64,000 nucleotides of DNA from Agarilytica sp045430345 (lineage in GTDB: Bacteria; Pseudomonadota; Gammaproteobacteria; Pseudomonadales; Cellvibrionaceae): positions 620,001 through 684,000 of the forward strand of contig JAILXT010000001.1 in NCBI GenBank assembly GCA_045430345.1. The letters run 5' to 3'. The first letter of the stretch is position 1; each line of letters begins with the position of its first letter. A program made the position numbers and the translations under genes. Under the pieces are notes generated by a model that did no database searches, was not told the DNA's origin, and saw only the letters and a program-made list of their open reading frames with translations. Positions 8,812 through 17,812 of the stretch are shown here, one piece after another.

Positions 8812-9108
8812 TTAAATAGCTTCTTCTAACTCTTTTTCGGGTTGTGCATTTTGTACTTCCACTACATCAGCAGGTTGCGCTGCTGTATCTTCATCTGTTT
8901 CCTGGATATGTGCTTTTATGTGACAGGCGTGTAAGCCCTTATCTCCCTCTTCAATTTCAAAGTCTACAGCTTGTCCTGCTTTGAGTGTGCGGTAACCGTC
9001 CATCTCAATAGAAGAGTAATGGGCAAATAGATCACCACCTCCCTCTTCAGGCAGAATAAACCCAAAACCTTTCGCATTATTAAACCATTTGACGGTTCCA
9101 CTAGGCAT
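8812..9108 (-). CDS. cspD: Cold-shock-domain protein, CspD type with acidic tail
   Basis: A 98-residue protein whose first 67 residues are a cold-shock domain with both nucleic-acid-binding motifs (KGFGFI and DLFAHYS). The loop GYRTLKAGQAVDFE is typical of CspD rather than CspA. CspD in enterics is a stationary-phase inhibitor of replication. The C-terminal 30 residues are acidic and Gln/Ala-rich (ETDEDTAAQ... to EKELEEAI), longer than the E. coli tail. It is divergent from clpS, a conserved neighbourhood. The 285-base intergenic region between them must hold both promoters; I saw no convincing hexamers there. Confidence 0.92.
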   Translation of the reverse strand: MPSGTVKWFNNAKGFGFILPEEGGGDLFAHYSSIEMDGYRTLKAGQAVDFEIEEGDKGLHACHIKAHIQETDEDTAAQPADVVEVQNAQPEKELEEAI

Positions 9109-9393
9109 AACGTACTCCCCATTTAAAGTGAATAACTACGAACCCATACTTGCCAAATAGGTGTAGTATTGAGGTTAATTATTATTATCGGCTGCTTGAT
9201 GAGCCGTTGTGTGATTTTCAGGCAATAGTGAAGCGGTTGTCAAGTTTTTCGACGATTTTTTGACTGGTCTTTAGTCTAGTCCGTCAGGTCTAGGTTAAGG
9301 AATGCGCATCATGTACGTTTGCTGTCAGGTATTGCGACTTTTAGTTAGCAAAAATCATTAATCTAGATCGTTTTGAAAGGGTCAGGTCAATCC

Positions 9394-9771
9394 ATGGGTA
9401 ATTCTGAAAAACTTCAACTAACATTAAATAGAGAGAGCGATTCTGGCCCCCTAATTGATGACGGTGGGGTTGCGGTTCAGGAAGATAAACCGAAACTAAA
9501 ACGGCCTCCGATGTACCAAGTGGTGTTGTTGAATGATGATTACACCCCAATGGAATATGTCGTAGATGTGTTAGAGCGGTTTTTCGCGATGGACAGGGAG
9601 AAAGCAACGCGAGTGATGTTAGCGGTGCATACGCAAGGTAAAGGGGTTTGTGGTGTTTTTTCACGCGATGTAGCAGAGACAAAAGCTGCCCAAGTGAACC
9701 AATACTCTAGGCAAAACGAACACCCTCTTATGTGTGAAATAGAAGTGGCTGACGAAGGTGATTCAGAGTAA
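9394..9771 (+). CDS. clpS: ATP-dependent Clp protease adaptor ClpS
   Basis: ClpS binds proteins with N-terminal Leu, Phe, Tyr or Trp and delivers them to ClpAP. The core begins at PPMYQVVLLNDDYTPMEYVV, which contains the Asn-Asp pair of the N-degron pocket, and continues through AMLAVHTQGKGVCGVF-like helices to CEIEVADEGD. The ATG at 9394 behind AAAGGGTCAGG gives 125 residues. An upstream TTG at 9373 would add seven residues and is less likely. The N-terminal 35 residues are the usual flexible extension that inserts into ClpA. clpA follows after 39 bases. Confidence 0.95.
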   Translation: MGNSEKLQLTLNRESDSGPLIDDGGVAVQEDKPKLKRPPMYQVVLLNDDYTPMEYVVDVLERFFAMDREKATRVMLAVHTQGKGVCGVFSRDVAETKAAQVNQYSRQNEHPLMCEIEVADEGDSE

Positions 9772-9810
9772 AACCTGAAGGACTGATCAAAGAATCTAGG
9801 CGAATACAAC

Positions 9811-12090
9811 ATGCTGAGTAAAGAACTAGAATCAACGCTGAATACAGCATTTAAGAGTGCCCGAAATAAGCGACACGAATTTATGACTGTCGAGCATTTG
9901 CTGTTGGCACTTACTGATAATGATTCCGCTGCCGGAGTGCTTCGTGCATGTGGGGCAGATTTAAATTTACTTCAGCAAGATTTGTCTGAGTTTGTTGACT
10001 CGACAACGCCGCTGATACCAGAAGAAGATGAAGAGCGTGAAACACAGCCTACTTTAGGGTTTCAGCGTGTTCTTCAGCGTGCTGTTTTCCACGTGCAATC
10101 TTCTGGTAAAAATGAAGTGACCGGCGCTAATGTGCTTGTCGCGATTTTTAGCGAACAAGAAAGCCAAGCCGTTTACTACCTCAAAAAACAAAGTGTGGCC
10201 CGTATTGATGTTGTTAACTACATCACCCATGGGATCTCAAAAGTCTCAGGCCCTGGCAGCGCACACAATGAACAGAACGAGCAACATGAAGATGAGGCGG
10301 TAAGTACCGGCGACGGTGCTCAGCAGAACCCTCTAGACTCATATGCTACGAATTTAAATGAAATGGCGTTACTCGGTCGTATCGATCCCTTAATCGGGCG
10401 AGATATGGAAGTAGAGCGCGTTGTACAAATTTTGGCGCGACGTCGTAAAAATAACCCCTTGTTGGTGGGGGAGAGCGGCGTTGGCAAAACCGCAATTGCT
10501 GAAGGTTTAGCAAAGAAAATTATTGACGGTGAAGTTCCTGAAGTCCTGGCTGAGAGCACCGTTTATTCCCTCGATCTCGGTTCTTTATTGGCGGGTACAA
10601 AATACCGGGGTGACTTCGAGAAACGGTTTAAAGGTTTGCTGGCGGAGTTAAGACGCCGAGAGCATGCTGTGCTGTTTATCGATGAGATTCACACCATTAT
10701 CGGTGCTGGTGCTGCATCTGGCGGGGTAATGGATGCTTCGAACTTGCTGAAGCCTTTATTAACCTCGGGAGAGCTTCGCTGTATTGGTTCGACCACATTC
10801 CAAGAGTATCGCGGTATTTTTGATAAGGACCGTGCGCTTTCTCGTCGCTTTCAAAAGATCGACGTGGATGAGCCAAATATCGATGACACGTTCAAAATAT
10901 TGAAAGGGTTAAAGCCTCAGTTTGAAAAGCATCATGGCCTTAAGTACACCGATAAAGCATTACGCGCGGCATCGGAATTGGCCGCAAAATATATCAGTGA
11001 TCGTTTTATGCCCGATAAGGCCATAGACGTCATTGACGAGGCGGGTGCTTATCAGCAGCTTCAACCTGTGAGCCGACGTAAGAAGCAGATTGGCGTTCGT
11101 GATATTGAAGAAGTGGTTGCGAAAATCGCACGCGTGCCAGCGAAGACAGTTTCGTCGGATGATAAACAGCAGCTTGCGAAGCTCGATGATGTGCTGAAGA
11201 TGACTGTTTTTGGTCAGGAAAGCGCTATCGATTCTATTTCGTCCGCGATCAAGTTATCGCGTGCAGGGTTAACGAATCACGATAAGCCAATCGGTTCTTT
11301 CCTCTTTGCGGGGCCTACTGGTGTGGGTAAAACTGAACTCTGCCGGCAGCTTGCTGCGACCATGGGCGTTGAGCTTGTTCGTTTCGATATGTCTGAGTAC
11401 ATGGAGCGACATACGGTATCACGCTTAATTGGCGCACCTCCTGGCTACGTGGGCTTTGATCAAGGTGGTTTATTGACGGAGGCTGTCACCAAGCAGCCTC
11501 ATTGTGTGCTCCTGCTCGATGAGATCGAGAAGGCGCATCCGGATGTCTTTAATCTGCTCTTGCAGGTGATGGATCACGGTACCTTAACTGACAACAATGG
11601 TCGCTCTGCGGATTTCAGAAATGCCATTTTCATAATGACAACGAATGCCGGTGCTGAATCTATGAGCCGAGCTTCTATCGGCTTTACGAAGCAAGACCAT
11701 TCCACTGATGGAATGGAAATGATTAAGAAGACCTTTACGCCGGAATTCCGCAACCGGCTTGATGGTATTATCCAGTTCGGTTCTCTTAGCTTGGATGTTA
11801 TCAAAACCGTGGTGGATAAATTTCTTATGCAACTGCAAACCCAGTTGGATGATAAGAAAATTACCATGGATATCACTGATGAGGCGCGGGAATGGTTAGC
11901 GACTAACGGTTACGACGAAAAAATGGGTGCGCGCCCTATGGCGAGAATCATCCAGGAGAAAATCAAAAAGCCGTTGGCAGAATTGGTATTGTTTGGTGAT
12001 TTATCTAGCGGTGGTGGAACAGTCGTTATCGAAGTGGTGGATGATCAGATATCGCTGCGACCGGAAACAGAAAGCTTGGAACCTGCGTGA
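9811..12090 (+). CDS. clpA: ATP-dependent Clp protease ATP-binding subunit ClpA
   Basis: A 759-residue double-ring unfoldase that feeds ClpP. Order: Clp N-terminal domain (1-145), an acidic linker (about 148-170), AAA domain 1 with Walker A GESGVGKT (about 219-226) and Walker B VLFIDEIHTI, then AAA domain 2 with Walker A GPTGVGKTE and Walker B CVLLLDEIEKAHP. There is no long middle domain, which distinguishes ClpA from ClpB. Size matches E. coli ClpA (758). clpP is not in the window. Directly after clpS, it forms the delivery and unfolding half of the N-degron pathway whose tagging enzymes (aat, bpt) lie 500-2000 bases further on. Confidence 0.98.
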   Translation: MLSKELESTLNTAFKSARNKRHEFMTVEHLLLALTDNDSAAGVLRACGADLNLLQQDLSEFVDSTTPLIPEEDEERETQPTLGFQRVLQRAVFHVQSSGKNEVTGANVLVAIFSEQESQAVYYLKKQSVARIDVVNYITHGISKVSGPGSAHNEQNEQHEDEAVSTGDGAQQNPLDSYATNLNEMALLGRIDPLIGRDMEVERVVQILARRRKNNPLLVGESGVGKTAIAEGLAKKIIDGEVPEVLAESTVYSLDLGSLLAGTKYRGDFEKRFKGLLAELRRREHAVLFIDEIHTIIGAGAASGGVMDASNLLKPLLTSGELRCIGSTTFQEYRGIFDKDRALSRRFQKIDVDEPNIDDTFKILKGLKPQFEKHHGLKYTDKALRAASELAAKYISDRFMPDKAIDVIDEAGAYQQLQPVSRRKKQIGVRDIEEVVAKIARVPAKTVSSDDKQQLAKLDDVLKMTVFGQESAIDSISSAIKLSRAGLTNHDKPIGSFLFAGPTGVGKTELCRQLAATMGVELVRFDMSEYMERHTVSRLIGAPPGYVGFDQGGLLTEAVTKQPHCVLLLDEIEKAHPDVFNLLLQVMDHGTLTDNNGRSADFRNAIFIMTTNAGAESMSRASIGFTKQDHSTDGMEMIKKTFTPEFRNRLDGIIQFGSLSLDVIKTVVDKFLMQLQTQLDDKKITMDITDEAREWLATNGYDEKMGARPMARIIQEKIKKPLAELVLFGDLSSGGGTVVIEVVDDQISLRPETESLEPA

Positions 12091-12145
12091 TGCAGGGTTG
12101 ATTGTAGGTGTCTGAATTGGCGCCGATAAAAGACGAGCAGATACG

Positions 12146-12176
12146 AAAAAAAGCGGCCAACTAGGCCGCTTTTTTT
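12146..12176. terminator. Bidirectional terminator between clpA and infA
   Basis: GCGGCC and GGCCGC pair around an AACTA loop, flanked by seven A on the left and seven T on the right. The symmetrical layout can terminate clpA on the plus strand and infA on the minus strand. Confidence 0.92.
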
Positions 12177-12192
12177 ATGTAAACCCCAAGGA

Positions 12193-12411
12193 TTATCGGG
12201 CGCGGTAAGTAATGCGGCCTTTGCTTAGATCGTATGGCGTAAGTTCAACCTTCACTTTGTCGCCAGTTAATATACGAATATAGTTTTTACGCATTTTTCC
12301 TGAAATATGGGCGGTAACCACGTGGCCATTTTCAAGCTTTACACGGAAAGTAGTATTTGGAAGGGTGTCGATGACTTCACCTTCCATTTCGAAATTGTCT
12401 TCTTTTGCCAT
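12193..12411 (-). CDS. infA: Translation initiation factor IF-1
   Basis: A 72-residue IF-1, an S1-like OB-fold protein that binds the 30S A site during initiation. MAKEDNFEMEGEVIDTLPN at the start, the central HISGKMRKNYIRILTGDKV and the end GRITYRAR are near-invariant in gammaproteobacteria. The size is exact for the family. Its position between clpA and bpt, on the strand opposite clpA, matches Pseudomonas. Confidence 0.98.
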   Translation of the reverse strand: MAKEDNFEMEGEVIDTLPNTTFRVKLENGHVVTAHISGKMRKNYIRILTGDKVKVELTPYDLSKGRITYRAR

Positions 12412-12580
12412 TCGGCAGTAACCTCGACCTGAAGTATATGGGCAAATAGGATTTATAGGAGCGACTGTGTAACGTAGGCAGTTAGCTCAAAACCATCTGG
12501 ATTTTGAAAGGCGGCAATTTTGCCTGATTTGCATGGTAAAGCCAAGAACCGTTGATCGATCTGACGATTTAATTAGGTTT

Positions 12581-13336
12581 TTAGGCGCTTTTTGAGTTTG
12601 AAGGGTAGTCTCTTACCGTCATCCACTGGTTTTCGACGAATACCTGGAAAGGGCGATAGTCGACTTTGTAGCGCATTTTTTGACATTCCTTGATCCAATA
12701 GCCGAGATATAGGAAGGGTAAGCCCTTTGCTTTGGCGCGTTGGAGCTGGTCGAGCACATTAAAAACGCCTAGGCTTCTTTTGTGTTCTTGCGGGTCGAAA
12801 AAGGCATAAATAGCAGAGAGACCATTTTCCAATCGATCTACCACGGACACGGCCAGTAATTGATCGTTGTATCGGTATTCTATGTATTGCGTAACATTCC
12901 ACTCTTTAGTGAGGAAATCCGCATATTGCGCACGTGTTGGTGGGTACATATCACCGTCTGCATGTCGTTCGTTGATGTAGCGTTCGTAAAGTGCGTAGTG
13001 TTCGTCAGTATCTATAGACTCTATGATACGTTTAGATAAGTCTGCATTCCGTTTTAAGCAGCGTTTTTGGCTTTTGTTGGGGGTAAATTCTCGGGCGGAT
13101 ATACGAATAGGGATACATGCATTGCAATCATCGCAGTGGGGGCGATAGATATGTGGCCCGCTGCGGCGAAAGCCGAATTCCGATAGCTCGCTATACAGCT
13201 CTGCGTCTATTGGCGCATTCGGATCCACGAAAATGGTTTTTGCCTGTTGGTTAGGCAGGTAACCGCAATCGTGTTCACGTGTGGCGTAGAATTTTAATTC
13301 TGAAATGTCAGTCAAGGTTTTATCGTCTTCTTGCAC
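12581..13336 (-). CDS. bpt: Aspartate/glutamate leucyltransferase (Bpt/Ate1 family)
   Basis: A 251-residue transferase that moves leucine from Leu-tRNA to N-terminal Asp or Glu, creating ClpS-recognised degrons. The N-terminal Cys cluster (CGYLP, then CDDCNAC) and the C-terminal GNAT-like half with LGYWIKECQKMRYKVDYRP are characteristic of the family. Whether it transfers Leu (Bpt) or Arg (Ate) cannot be proven from sequence; the bacterial context with clpS favours Leu. It lies 26 bases after aat on the minus strand and is probably co-transcribed with trxB and aat. Confidence 0.94.
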   Translation of the reverse strand: MQEDDKTLTDISELKFYATREHDCGYLPNQQAKTIFVDPNAPIDAELYSELSEFGFRRSGPHIYRPHCDDCNACIPIRISAREFTPNKSQKRCLKRNADLSKRIIESIDTDEHYALYERYINERHADGDMYPPTRAQYADFLTKEWNVTQYIEYRYNDQLLAVSVVDRLENGLSAIYAFFDPQEHKRSLGVFNVLDQLQRAKAKGLPFLYLGYWIKECQKMRYKVDYRPFQVFVENQWMTVRDYPSNSKSA

Positions 13337-13362
13337 GCATTAGGGGGTCTGGAGTGGGTGGT

Positions 13363-14082
13363 TTACTCATGATCCGTAATCGGGGGATGTGCCCAGTTTT
13401 GGGCCCATTGGATGTTATCTGTAGACGATACCGCGTCGCTAAGTCTACGTTCAAATTCGTCGCGAGATACTTCATGCGCGCCGAAGGATGCTAAGTACTC
13501 CGTATATATCTGGCAGTCTATCAGTTGGAAATCCCACTTTTGAAGCGTTTTAACCAGACTCATAAATGCGAATTTAGAGGCGCCTGAGTATAAGCTAAAC
13601 ATGGATTCGCCAAAAAACGCTTTGCCGACGCTTACCCCATATAGGCCACCGACAAGCTGCCCATTCTGCCACGATTCTATCGAGTGGGCATGGCCTGCTT
13701 CATGAAGATCGCAATAGGCTTCTATCATCTCAGGCATTATCCATGTGCCGTCTTGGTCTGCACGAGGTGTTTCGGCGCAGTGTTCGATAACTTGCCGGAA
13801 TGCCGTGTTAACTTTGACGGTAAAGGAGGCCTTATTAAAGAGTTTTCGGTTACTGCGACCGAGATGAAGTGCTTCAGGAATCAATATCGTTCGGGGGGAG
13901 GGCGACCACCATAATATGGGTTGGCCTTCGCTATACCAGGGAAAGATGCCTTGCCGGTATGCACACAGCAGGCGTGCAACGGATAGGTCACCGCCAACGG
14001 CGAGTAAGCCGTCGGGGTCGGTTAGGGCGGTAGCTGTATCTGGGAATTCAAGTGTTTCCCCGAGCCATGCCAGCTCGCTCAT
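13363..14082 (-). CDS. aat: Leucyl/phenylalanyl-tRNA--protein transferase
   Basis: A 239-residue Aat that adds Leu or Phe to proteins with N-terminal Arg or Lys, making them ClpS/ClpAP substrates. Conserved segments are the N-terminal DPDGLLAVGGDLS, then GIFPWYSEGQPILWWSPSPR, and the C-terminal LIDCQIYTEYLASFGA. Length is normal (about 230-240). It is 15 bases downstream of trxB and upstream of bpt, so both N-terminal tagging enzymes share one minus-strand operon beside clpS-clpA. Confidence 0.97.
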   Translation of the reverse strand: MSELAWLGETLEFPDTATALTDPDGLLAVGGDLSVARLLCAYRQGIFPWYSEGQPILWWSPSPRTILIPEALHLGRSNRKLFNKASFTVKVNTAFRQVIEHCAETPRADQDGTWIMPEMIEAYCDLHEAGHAHSIESWQNGQLVGGLYGVSVGKAFFGESMFSLYSGASKFAFMSLVKTLQKWDFQLIDCQIYTEYLASFGAHEVSRDEFERRLSDAVSSTDNIQWAQNWAHPPITDHE

Positions 14083-14097
14083 CGTATGTGGTTCGTT

Positions 14098-15042
14098 TTA
14101 TTGGTCGAGGAATTTTTCTGCGTCGAGTGCCGCCATACAGCCCGCACCAGCAGATGTTACTGCTTGCCGATAAATGTGGTCAGCCACATCGCCAGCAGCA
14201 AAAATACCGGGAACGTTTGTAGATGTCGCGCCGCCTTCAATACCGCTTTTAATCACGATATAGCCGTTGTCCATATCGACTTGTCCTTTGAATATGTCTG
14301 TATTCGGTTTGTGACCGATAGCCACGAAAACACCGCTTGCATCTATGTCTTGTGTGCTGTCGTCGGCAGTGGATTTTAGGCGAGCGCCAGTAACGCCAGC
14401 GTCATCACCAAGTACTTCTTCTAATGTGTTGTTCCACATAATGGTGACATTGCCATTCTTTTCTTTCTCGAATAAGCGGTCTTGCAATATCTTTTCAGAG
14501 CGTAAGCTGTCGCGGCGGTGAACCAGTACGACTTCTTTACATATGTTTGAAAGGTAAAGTGCCTCTTCTACTGCCGTGTTGCCGCCGCCCACAACAATCA
14601 CTTTTTGATCGCGATAGAAGAATCCGTCGCAGGTTGCGCAAGCGCTGACGCCGCGTCCCATAAAGGCTTCTTCTGATGGGAGGCCGATGTATTGTGCCGA
14701 TGCGCCTGTTGCGATAATTAGCGCATCACAGGTGTAGGTTTCATTTCCGACGAGCGTGAAGGGTCTTTTGCTGAAATCCACTTCGTTAATGTGGTCGAAG
14801 ATGATCTCTGTTTCGAAGCGTTCGGCGTGTTGTTGCATTTGCACCATTAAATCAGGACCTTGAAGCTCCGATGTGCCTCCTGGCCAGTTTTCAACTTCTG
14901 TCGTAGTTGTGAGTTGACCACCTTGTTGCATGCCTGTAATTACCACGGGGTTTAAATTGGCGCGTGCAGCGTAAATAGCGGCTGTATAACCTGCTGGTCC
15001 AGAGCCAAGGATGACGAGTTTGTGGTGTTTGGCGTCGCTCAT
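14098..15042 (-). CDS. trxB: Thioredoxin-disulfide reductase
   Basis: A 314-residue low-molecular-weight thioredoxin reductase (NADPH, FAD). It shows the FAD-binding ILGSGPAGYTAAIYAARA, the redox-active CATC in GVSACATCDGFFY, the NADPH motif VVGGGNTAVEEA, and the C-terminal FAD contact GIFAAGDVADHIYRQAVTSAGAGC. Length is as expected (about 315-320). It is the first gene of a minus-strand set with aat and bpt and diverges from ftsK across a 373-base gap. Confidence 0.98.
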   Translation of the reverse strand: MSDAKHHKLVILGSGPAGYTAAIYAARANLNPVVITGMQQGGQLTTTTEVENWPGGTSELQGPDLMVQMQQHAERFETEIIFDHINEVDFSKRPFTLVGNETYTCDALIIATGASAQYIGLPSEEAFMGRGVSACATCDGFFYRDQKVIVVGGGNTAVEEALYLSNICKEVVLVHRRDSLRSEKILQDRLFEKEKNGNVTIMWNNTLEEVLGDDAGVTGARLKSTADDSTQDIDASGVFVAIGHKPNTDIFKGQVDMDNGYIVIKSGIEGGATSTNVPGIFAAGDVADHIYRQAVTSAGAGCMAALDAEKFLDQ

Positions 15043-15415
15043 AAAGTGGGGTGTCCTGTGTGTGTTTCGCTGTTGTTGAGTGTGGCGGTTAATGTGGTTT
15101 TAGCGGGCGTGGTATGTCGTAAGAATTCACCCGACTAAGTTAGCGGGTGATAATAAGGGATTCGGGTCAAATTCGCTATTTAAAACCCGCTATTTGGCCG
15201 ATAGATATTGACTACCGGTCGTGTAGGGAACGGCTGACTAGCCGGTAATAAAACCAGTGTGAAACCAAAAGAGTTTTTCATGTTCTGTTTTAGTAACTAG
15301 GGTAAAATGGCCGGTTTTATGGCTCTGGTGTTCGGGTTTGTCTTATTTTTGGACAAAGTTAGATGGCGTCAGGGTATTCACATGGTTTTAGAGTCGCATT
15401 TCAGATTACGTACGT
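15043..15415. other. Divergent intergenic region between trxB and ftsK
   Basis: This 373-base gap must carry promoters for trxB (minus) and ftsK (plus). It contains a strong palindrome at 15127-15150 (listed separately), a repeated CGCTATTT (about 15174 and 15192), and an inverted repeat TTTGTC/GACAAA with 9-base spacing at 15337-15357, about 60 bases before ftsK. No open frame with coding character was seen. I could not identify clear promoter hexamers. Confidence 0.4.
15127..15150. repeat. Near-perfect palindrome upstream of trxB and ftsK
   Basis: TCACCCG at 15127-15133 is mirrored by CGGGTGA at 15144-15150, and the bases between them continue the symmetry (CTAA, G, TTAG) with one extra A on the left. 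There is no T tract on either side, so it looks more like an operator or a leader hairpin than a terminator. It is about 85 bases before trxB and 265 before ftsK. Confidence 0.6.
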
Positions 15416-17767
15416 ATGCCGAAAAAGAAAGTAAAAGTAATAGAGCCAGAACCCGAAGTAACGGAGGCGCCCTCAGTCGGGAGTAAAATTCTCCGAGAAG
15501 GTGTGTTAATCGGTTTAGCGGCATCGAGCGCCTATTTGATTCTCGCGCTTTTGTCCTACAGCTCAAACGACCCCGGGTGGTCAAAAACCGGCACAGGCCG
15601 CAGCATAGAAAATGCTGCGGGGCCGGCCGGCGCTTGGATCGCCGACGTCTTCTTTTCTATTTTTGGCCAGTTGGCGTATTTATTCCCCATCATGCTGGTC
15701 TTTCAGGTCTGGCAGCAAATTCGAAACCGTCTCGGTGCAGAGTTCGATCCATTAATGATCGGCCTGAAAAGTATTGGTTTTATTCTGGTGATGGTTTCTG
15801 CTACGGGCATTGCGGTAATGCAATATGGTGACGCTAGCGCGACTTTACCTTTTTCAAACGGTGGCTATCTGGGCCTCAGTACTGCGACTGCGGTCGATGG
15901 CTCGTTTGGCTATATGGGTGGCACGCTATTATTGCTGGCCTTGTTGCTGTTTGGATTAACCGTGTTTATTGAGATTTCCTGGTTGGCGGTGATGGATGCG
16001 ATTGGTGCTGGCGTATTGTGGGCAATCGAGTCTGTTAAGCACCGGTTCATCGCGTGGCGAGCAAAATTGCAGGAAAAGAAACAGATTAAACAAGCCGTGC
16101 AAGAACGCCGCGATGCTGTGCAAATAGAAACCAAACGTCAAGAAAAGCGTATTCCGCCCACCATCAAGCCGATTAAAGAAAAGCCCAAGGTCAGCGCGCG
16201 CGTTCAAAAAGAGAAGCAGCAGGCCTTAGACTTTGATGATAAGCCTGTGGGTGAGTTACCAGCTATCAGCTTGTTAGACCCGGCGGAGAAGCGCAGCGAT
16301 AAAGGGTTTTCAGATGAATCGCTCGAGGCTATGTCACGTTTACTTGAGCTGAAGCTTAAGGACTTTGGCGTGATTGCCGAAGTTGTCGCTGTATTACCTG
16401 GCCCTGTAGTAACGCGTTTTGAAATACAGCCAGCAGCAGGCGTAAAGGTGAGTAAAATTTCAAACCTTGCGAAAGATCTCGCGCGCTCAATGGCGGTGAT
16501 TAGCGTGCGGGTGGTTGAGGTGATTCAAGGTAAGTCTGTTGTTGGTATCGAGATACCAAACGAGCACCGGGAAATGGTACGCCTGAGTGAAGTCATTGCT
16601 TCCGATGTTTATGAATCCCATAAATCGCCACTTGCTTTGGCCTTGGGGCACGATATCTCCGGCCAGCCGATTGTTGCGGATCTCGCAAAAATGCCCCACT
16701 TGCTGGTTGCGGGTACAACCGGCTCAGGTAAATCGGTGGGCGTGAACTCCATGTTAGTGAGTATGCTGTATAAATCATCGCCTGAAGAAGTGCGTATGAT
16801 TTTGGTCGACCCGAAAATGCTAGAGCTGTCGGTCTACGACGGTATCCCCCATCTGTTAACCCCCGTTATTACGGATATGAAAGATGCCGCCACGGGCTTG
16901 CGTTGGTGCGTGGGTGAGATGGAGCGACGTTATAAATTGATGGCTGCACTTGGCGTGCGAAATCTCGCGGGCTTTAACAAAAAAGTACGTGATGCTCAAA
17001 AAGCGGGAACACCGATTTCTGATCCGCTTTGGATTCCTGAAGATGATGGGGTAATTCAAGCGGAAAAGCCCGAGCCACCCTTGCTCGACACGATGCCCTT
17101 TATCGTCGTCGTGATTGATGAGTTTGCAGACATGATGATGATTGTCGGCAAGAAAGTGGAGCAACTGATCGCACGTATCGCGCAAAAGGCACGTGCGGCG
17201 GGTATTCACCTCATTTTAGCAACACAGCGTCCGTCAGTGGATGTGATAACCGGTTTGATTAAAGCAAACGTGCCGACGCGTATTGGTTTCCAAGTATCGT
17301 CAAAGATTGATTCGCGAACAATTCTTGACCAGGGCGGTGCTGAGCAGCTGCTCGGACATGGTGATATGTTGTATCTCGCCCCAGGAACCGCGGTAACCAC
17401 TCGTGTGCATGGTGCGTTTATTGACGACCATGAAGTGCATAAAGTTGTTGCGGATTGGAAAAAGCGCGGCGCGCCAAACTATCTTGAAGAAATTTTCAGT
17501 GAGAGTGTCGAATCTATTCCCGTTCCTGGTTTTAGCGAAGACGGGGAAGAGGGCGGTGATGCTGAATCTGATCCTCTTTATGACGAAGCTGTCGCTTTCG
17601 TGACAGAAACACGAAAAGCCAGTATTTCTTCCGTGCAGCGAAAATTACGCGTTGGGTATAACCGTGCCGCGAGACTTATTGAACAAATGGAAGCATCGGG
17701 CGTTGTAACGCCGATGAGCAGTAACGGGAGCCGCGAGGTGCTAGCGCCTGCGCCGCCGCGACATTAA
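15416..17767 (+). CDS. ftsK: DNA translocase FtsK
   Basis: A 783-residue FtsK, the septal DNA pump that aligns dif sites for XerCD and coordinates chromosome segregation with division. The N-terminal 190 residues carry about four transmembrane helices. A charged linker (about 200-290) is rich in Lys, Glu and Gln. The motor starts near residue 300 with Walker A AGTTGSGKSVGVN (about 430-442), Walker B PFIVVVIDEFADMMM, and HLILATQRPSVDVITG. The C-terminal gamma winged helix (about 715-775) contains SSVQRKLRVGYNRAARLIE, which reads KOPS sequences. The linker is much shorter than in E. coli (1329 residues), as in pseudomonads. lolA follows after 45 bases. Confidence 0.98.
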   Translation: MPKKKVKVIEPEPEVTEAPSVGSKILREGVLIGLAASSAYLILALLSYSSNDPGWSKTGTGRSIENAAGPAGAWIADVFFSIFGQLAYLFPIMLVFQVWQQIRNRLGAEFDPLMIGLKSIGFILVMVSATGIAVMQYGDASATLPFSNGGYLGLSTATAVDGSFGYMGGTLLLLALLLFGLTVFIEISWLAVMDAIGAGVLWAIESVKHRFIAWRAKLQEKKQIKQAVQERRDAVQIETKRQEKRIPPTIKPIKEKPKVSARVQKEKQQALDFDDKPVGELPAISLLDPAEKRSDKGFSDESLEAMSRLLELKLKDFGVIAEVVAVLPGPVVTRFEIQPAAGVKVSKISNLAKDLARSMAVISVRVVEVIQGKSVVGIEIPNEHREMVRLSEVIASDVYESHKSPLALALGHDISGQPIVADLAKMPHLLVAGTTGSGKSVGVNSMLVSMLYKSSPEEVRMILVDPKMLELSVYDGIPHLLTPVITDMKDAATGLRWCVGEMERRYKLMAALGVRNLAGFNKKVRDAQKAGTPISDPLWIPEDDGVIQAEKPEPPLLDTMPFIVVVIDEFADMMMIVGKKVEQLIARIAQKARAAGIHLILATQRPSVDVITGLIKANVPTRIGFQVSSKIDSRTILDQGGAEQLLGHGDMLYLAPGTAVTTRVHGAFIDDHEVHKVVADWKKRGAPNYLEEIFSESVESIPVPGFSEDGEEGGDAESDPLYDEAVAFVTETRKASISSVQRKLRVGYNRAARLIEQMEASGVVTPMSSNGSREVLAPAPPRH

Positions 17768-17812
17768 CGCAACGCGTAACTGTCATGCAATTACTTAAAA
17801 AGAGCATTTAAA

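Noticed and set aside
9373..9393. TTG start extending ClpS by seven residues
   Set aside because: The ATG at 9394 has a suitable ribosome site and the family length; the extension adds non-conserved residues.
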